From: Tilletiopsis washingtonensis
Taxonomy: Eukaryota; Basidiomycota; Exobasidiomycetes; Entylomatales
DNA length: 64,000 nt
Assembly (NCBI RefSeq): GCF_003144115.1
Contig: NW_020311998.1
Location: 247,669 to 311,668 of the forward strand
Reading direction: 5' to 3'
This document shows positions 58,835-64,000 of this stretch, piece after piece; the first letter of the stretch is position 1; the number at the start of each line of letters is the position of its first letter. The notes beneath the pieces are model-generated. The model searched no databases. It was given only the letters and a program-made list of their open reading frames with translations, and was not told the origin of the DNA. The translations under genes and the position numbers were made by a program.

Positions 58835-60027
58835 ATGTCCTCGTCCGCCAGCTCCTCCACGCCCGGCTCGCCCACGCTGCCGCCGTCGCGCCTCGGCACA
58901 AAGGCGCACTGGGACGCCGTGTATGCGCGCGAGGTGGCCAACTTCCGCGAGAATCCTGACGACGAGGGCGAGGTGTGGTGCGTCGCGCCGTCTGGCGGGC
59001 CTGCGCCGCGTGCGACTGACTCTCGCCTCGCTTCAGGTTTGGAGAGACGGCCTCGCGCCGCATGATCGCCTCTCTGCGCTCGCTGCTCGCCAACAACAGC
59101 CTCGAGGCGCCTTTCAGCGTACTCGACCTCGGCACGGGCAACGGGCTGCTGCTGCACACGCTGCTCGACGCAGACCTCACGCCGCCGGCGCGCATGATGG
59201 GCATCGACTACTCCGAGGGCAGCGTCACGCTGGCACGCGAAGTGGCCGAGGCGAGAGGAGAGGGCGCCGAGGAGATCAGGTGGGCGCAGTGCGACTGTGT
59301 GGACGATGAGGAGGCGGTCAAGCGCCTGGGAGAGTGGGATGTGCTGCTTGACAAGGGCACGGTGAGTCTGGTCGCGGCTAGTGTGCATCTGAAAGGGGCT
59401 TGAGGAGGGGGAGCGCTAGCAGGCGGTCAGGCGACTGGGCGATGGCACTGCGAGCGATGCCTATGGCGGAGCAGCGGGAGGAGAAAGGCAGATCGGCTGC
59501 GTCCGAAGATCGAGAAGGGCGAGCAATCGTCGTGCTGTCTCACGACGGCAAAGCCTTTCAGGCTCGCTCTGCGGATCTCAAGATCCTCTCGTCTCTTGCA
59601 CAAGAGAGACTGCTTCTCGCACTCTGTCTCGCAGACCCCTGCCGCCTGCACGCTTCGCTCGACGCCGGGCTCCGGCGCAAGAACGAGGCTCATTGCACGG
59701 CACGAGCGTTCCCCGTTCACCTGCCTCTCACTCTCTGCACGAGCTGATCTCCTTCTTCTCCAGCTGGACGCAATAGCTCTCTCCTCGCATGCCTCTGTGC
59801 GCTCCTACATCCGCAGCACGCGCACCCTGCGCGGTGCATCCGGCATTCTTCTCCTCACCTCGTGCAACTTCACGCTCGAGGAGCTCAAAGCCCTCTTCCT
59901 CGACGACGCGGAGGGGAAGAAGGATGAGATTGAGGAGCTGGAGGAGGACAAGAAGCCGAAATTCTCGTTTGGTGGAAAGACGGGGAATACGACGACGGCG
60001 GTGCTGGTGCGGAGAAGGAAGGAATGA
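58835..60027 (+). CDS. EFM4: eEF1A lysine methyltransferase Efm4 (METTL10 type)
   Basis: Three exons, 58835-58977, 59037-59361 and 59764-60027; 243 aa. Blocks are SRLGTKAHWDAVYAREVANF, EVWFGE (across intron 1), VLDLGTGNGLLL (SAM motif I), MMGIDYSEGSV and LLDKGTLDAIALS (across intron 2), matching the Efm4 subfamily of seven-beta-strand methyltransferases that modify a lysine of translation elongation factor 1A. The second intron is 402 nt, far longer than its neighbours. The start is 168 bp from that of GPN3 (divergent). Confidence 0.92.
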
Positions 60028-62812
60028 GATGGATTGACGTCGGATCTGCGCCTGCGTGAGGTGGAGAAAGAGCGACCCAAAGGTGAGTGTTGTCGGTCGA
60101 GTGCATCCCTGATCGCGGCAGCAGCTTCGCTTTCCCAGCATGCAGCATGCAGGCCTCACCGTCAATTTTCTGATCGGGCCCTGCGAGCCTTTTGCTGCAG
60201 CTGAGGCTGCGAGCATAGGCCAAGACAATAGCAGAGCATGGTCGCACGGGCCCGCCATCGAGGCCGCTGTGCCTGCAGTATGGGCAAGTGCGACTTGCTC
60301 AGGGCGCCGTGGAGCGTGTCTCGCCTAGGCCTTGGCGTTCGTCCCGCCAGTCGGGCCTCTGCTTGGCCAGAGAAAGGGCCTCTGTCGAATTGCAAGGACG
60401 ACGATCTGCCAGTGCAGGTGACATGCGTTTCGCAGCTCGCTCGACGCTCTACGTTTCAGCCAAGGGCTAGACCAGACTTGACTCGCAAGCGAGGCTCACC
60501 AGCAGGCAGGACAGCGATGACCTGTTGCGTACACATGATGATGCCTCGTTGCACCGCCCCTCGTACCTCGAGCACAGCCTCATGCTGGGCTTCTCACCAA
60601 AATGAGCGGCTTGCCGTGCGTGCGGCACCCAGTCGCTCATGTGCCCTCATCGTGAGCTTATCTGTATCGACCGGGAGCCCAGGCCGGTCTTCGAGAAGAA
60701 TTGCGGTATCCAGTGCAGCATCAGGTGCAGGGCGATGGCCCGGCAAGCAGTCCGAAGCACATCGGCTGCGACTGCAGCCTCCGCCTGAAAGGCCCATCAC
60801 TTCATCTGACGAGCTGAGGAGTGGTCTGAAGGAAGTGTAACCTTAGGCCGCAGCCTCGTTAGCTGCAAAAGCAGGGCGACCCATAGCGGCATGCCGCCTG
60901 CCGCTTTGCCGCAACAGCGTGCAGCGCTCAGCGATGCAAACGACAGCACGCAGTTGCAGACGCAGGGCGGCAGACGACGGATGGCCGAGATGCCGCTGCA
61001 CCCTGCACCCTGCCAAGCAGGGCAACAGACTGGCCGCGAGCCACATGCGAGCAGAACGTTCGTAGCAAGGCAGATCGGAGCTCGGCATCGATCTGCCTCT
61101 GTCCGCCAACGGCTTGATGTGAGGAGAGAATGCGTGAGAGCGCGTCTGCATGGCCGCAAGCACCAGCACACTGCTGCTGCAGCTGGGCGGCCGGTAGCAG
61201 CTATGGAGTGCAGGTCAGGTCGCAGCTTGCGGATACACATCGATGCGGCATGCGATGCGGCTGGCCCGATGCGCTCCCTCGCCCGCCCCTGGGTGCTGCG
61301 AGCCGCTGATCAGCTCATTTCACGGCACATCGGCCCGTCCTGCGCCGCTGCATCAGCTTGCAGCGCTGTCGGGAGGACAGCCGTGGGCAGCAGCGCTCAG
61401 AGCACCGAGTGCGAGCGTGGCGCAGAGATAGGTCGTGCGATGCGGCGCAGGATTGCGGAGGATGGGCGAAGGCAAGCATCACCTCGGGCCGCGACCGGCC
61501 GGCGGCGCCCCTGTCCCGCAAGCGTGCCGGCTAGCGGTGCCTAGCTCCGCCTTGCTTGCATGTGCCAAGTCGAGATCTGCGCGCTGCTGCGAGCAAAGGT
61601 AGAGTCTGCACGAAGATATGCCCGTCTGCCGCTCGCGCGAGGAGGTTGCATGAGGGAGAGTGAGGGACGGCGCTGCATGCACCCTGATGCGGGCGCAGCA
61701 TGCGGCGCAGCGGCATCGGCCGTTGGGCGCAGCGGGGCGCCGCTTTAGGCTTCGCGTGGGCGCAGCGGTGCGGCGCCCCTTGACGCGTGACATGGCGCGT
61801 CGCTTGCTTTTGCGCGTCCCTCCAAGGGCTGCAAGCGGCTTGCGCGTGTGGCTCTTGCCGTCGCAAAGCTCCTGAGTCAGGTCGGCGCAGGAGTGCGTGC
61901 TGCAAAGCACCAGCGGCTCGCCGGCTTTCCTGCTGTGACTGCGATGCTGCTCGCTGCATGCTGGGGCTGTGCACTCTGTGGGGGGCGGCGGCGGCGGCGG
62001 TGGCGACATGCCGCGAGCGGATCTCTGCTGCTCCAGCCTGCTGCGCGCTGCTGCAGCGGGCTGCTGCTCACGCTGTTCATCTGCGGCTGAGGCTGTGCCA
62101 GCCTTAAATCAGAGAGTTGAGCTTCCTCAGCGGCAGCAAGGCGAAGGCAAATCTGCCGCAGACGAACAGGCACGCCGGGGACAGGAGCCTCGACGCCCAT
62201 GCAACGGCCCGGCGCAACGGATGATCGCCCACTTTAGGGAGCGGAGGCGCAAGCCGCTAGAGCAAAGTAAGAGTCTAGTGCCCCTCGCGGGAAGCGGCTT
62301 TCCCGGCCCGCAGCCGCTCCTCAAGTCCGCAGCGTGCATGCGGCAGCGCTGCAACACTCTCTGCGCCCCATCGAAGCCCTCGGGTGCTGCTGCTCTCGGG
62401 CCGAGAAGGGCACTTCAGCCTTTGCCCTCCGTCAGTGCTCGGCGCAATCGGCGGCGTCGGCCCGCTGCGCCCGCACGAGAGACCCCAATTACGGGTTGCC
62501 GCACGACGCACCCTCCGCCCAAGCTCCTCGGGAGTGCTGACGCCGCCGTCTCTGGCTCGCCTTGTGCCCAGACCCGACGGCGCGGGCATCACAGCAGCGA
62601 AGATGCAGGAGAATCCGGAGCGCTAGACGCCCTCGCGATGCGGACCGCTCGAAAGCATAAGAAGCGCGCCTCTCGCCTCGTCTCCCCATCTTTCCCTCCA
62701 TCTCCTCCTCTCCAGCTCTCCCACTCCCAGCCTTGCCTCTCTCACTCCCGCCTATCTCTCTACTCCACTCCCTACAACGACTCAAGCCCAGCGCACCAAG
62801 CCACTCGCCGCC
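60028..62812. other. Gene-free 2.8 kb stretch upstream of the secreted-protein gene
   Basis: No supportable gene on either strand. Open frames of 100-330 codons have no domain signal and lack paired splice sites. The sequence is GC-rich, with short imperfect internal repeats (gggcgcagcgg type near 61715-61770) and a G/C-rich run near 61980-62000. It could be an old, decayed insertion or a long promoter. I see no terminal repeats. The last ~180 bp (62660-62810) are pyrimidine-rich, as a fungal core promoter would be. Confidence 0.5.
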
Positions 62813-63824
62813 ATGCACTTCGCCAAGCTCCTCACGCTCGTCGCGCCCTTCGTCGCCGTCGTTGCTGCGCTGCCGCACGCCGGCTCGGAGCTGCAGACCC
62901 GCGGCTACACCTACACGCCTGCCGACTGCACTGTGGGTCCATCGGGAGCATCAGCCTCTACTCTTCATACTGACTCCTCGCTCGTAGCCCATCTACGCCG
63001 TTGGCTCGGCAAACGCAAACCTTCAGCTCTCGGCAAAGGTCGATGTGCTGGGCGCCATCGACAGCCTGGCCGGTGCGCTGCAGGGCGTCGTCGCCGGCAT
63101 CACTGCCAAGGTCGATGTGGCCGTCCAGCAGACGGTCCACGACGCTGTGCTCGACGTCGAGTTGGCTCTGAAGGCGGCTGCCAGGTGAGTCGCATCCTCT
63201 GTCCGCTGCGTGGTGTTTGCTCACATGCCTCTTCGCACAGCGTTACGGCGACCATCAAGGCTCAGACCGAGGCTACGGTCAAGCTGACGGCTGCCGAGGT
63301 CGACGCGGCCGTCAAGCAGGCGCTCGCCGCCTCCATCGCGCAGATCAACGGCGTGCTCGCTGCTTCCATCAAGCTGCAGGGTGCGTGTTCTTGCCCCTCG
63401 CCGCCGTGTATCACCCTGCTCACTCTCTCTATCAGCTGTCCTGCGCGCCGACCTCGACGCCGCCTACGCGCAGATCTCGCAGTACATGTCCGCCATCACG
63501 CTCGACCTCACCACGCTCGTCGGCGGCTCGCTTGCCATCCTCGGCGACCTGCGCGTCCTCGCCGGCATTGCGACGATGCTCGGCGGCGCCGGCTGCGGCT
63601 GCGGCGGCTTTGCCGACACGCTCTACCTCAACCTGCGCCTCGACAACAACGTCGTGCCCGTCGTGTGCAACCTGCTCGGCTTCGTCGTCGGCCAGCTCGA
63701 GACGACGCTGCGCACGCTCCTGGCGCCGTTCGCCCTCAAGACGGGCGTCAAGCTCGGCGCGGGCCTGCAGATCAGCGCGGCGCTCAAGTCGACGCTGACT
63801 CTCCTCACCGGCACGTGGCACTAG
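62813..63824 (+). CDS. Small secreted protein of unknown function
   Basis: Four exons, 62813-62932, 62988-63184, 63241-63380 and 63436-63824; 281 aa. The start MHFAKLLTLVAPFVAVVAAL is a clear signal peptide, followed by a possible Kex2-like or short propeptide stretch SELQTRGYTYTPADC. The rest is Ala/Val/Leu-rich amphipathic helix with few charged residues, with Cys only at the start, in GCGCGG and in VVCNLLGFVVG. No membrane anchor or known enzyme motif is visible. It resembles the fungus-specific secreted helical proteins often annotated as hypothetical; a surface or effector role is possible but unsupported. Confidence 0.75.
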
Positions 63825-64000
63825 AGGCACGGCTTCTCGCCTTCGCCGTCGCCCGTCTCTTATGTCTCCCACCCTCCGGTCACCTTATTCCCCCTCGCCG
63901 TCGCGCTCCTCTCGCCTCGGCCCCACCTTCTCCTTCTCCGCGCACGTGCACACACCCACGTAGCCGCCTCTCGGCCGCCCGCGAGTCGAGCGCCTGTCGC

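Noticed and set aside
61969-62973. 334-codon plus-strand frame before the secreted-protein gene
   Set aside because: It overlaps the signal-peptide gene in another frame and has no family features.

Overview
The window reads as nuclear DNA of a GC-rich, intron-rich fungus, most likely a basidiomycete. Most introns are only about 45-65 nt, with GTGAGT or GTGCGT donors and YAG acceptors. Genes are packed head-to-head or tail-to-tail, and proteins carry long Ala/Ser/Gln-rich disordered inserts. The gene content is fungal: a HOG1 MAP kinase with a TGY loop, a FunK1 kinase, NPR2, ABD1, GID4, COG7 and an MZM1-type LYR protein. The lineage is inferred from style and content; the species cannot be named from sequence alone.

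Layout: RPP1 (cut by the left edge); a candidate mobile cassette (about 0.76-8.71 kb) of two divergent genes; COX17; a SAM37/metaxin-like gene; acetoacetyl-CoA synthetase; a seven-helix membrane protein; a Gln-rich zinc-finger protein; an MZM1 + bL31m fusion; HOG1; a gene-free 2.4 kb stretch; a kelch membrane protein; a TPP1-like OB-fold protein; a FunK1 kinase; a Mn-type CDF transporter; ketopantoate reductase; NPR2; GID4; ABD1; COG7; GPN3; EFM4; a gene-free 2.8 kb stretch; and a small secreted protein. In total 22 genes were modelled, most by exact splice phase.

The main discovery candidate is the cassette between RPP1 and COX17. On the plus strand, three exons joined by two phase-0 introns encode a 1360-residue protein. 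Its N-terminal third is a FEN1/XPG-type flap nuclease with all seven metal-binding acids. Its C-terminal third is a Fanzor/TnpB-type RuvC nuclease with a zinc ribbon and the rearranged catalytic glutamate known from Fanzors. Directly after its stop codon lie three consecutive hairpins, one of about 14 pairs, where a guide (omega) RNA would be expected. The divergent minus-strand partner is a 1003-residue protein ending in an OTU-type cysteine protease domain. A 185-bp repeat beside that gene recurs inverted at 26.6 kb. Together these suggest an RNA-guided-nuclease element with a fused flap endonuclease and an OTU partner. I do not know of a description of this architecture, but I could not search.

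Second, an LYR-motif assembly factor for the Rieske protein (MZM1) is fused in frame to mitochondrial ribosomal protein bL31m, with a presequence-like linker between them. Other points are a Mn-type CDF gene with 16 exons including 8- and 11-nt micro-exons and a GC-AG intron, and a candidate shelterin TPP1 homologue.
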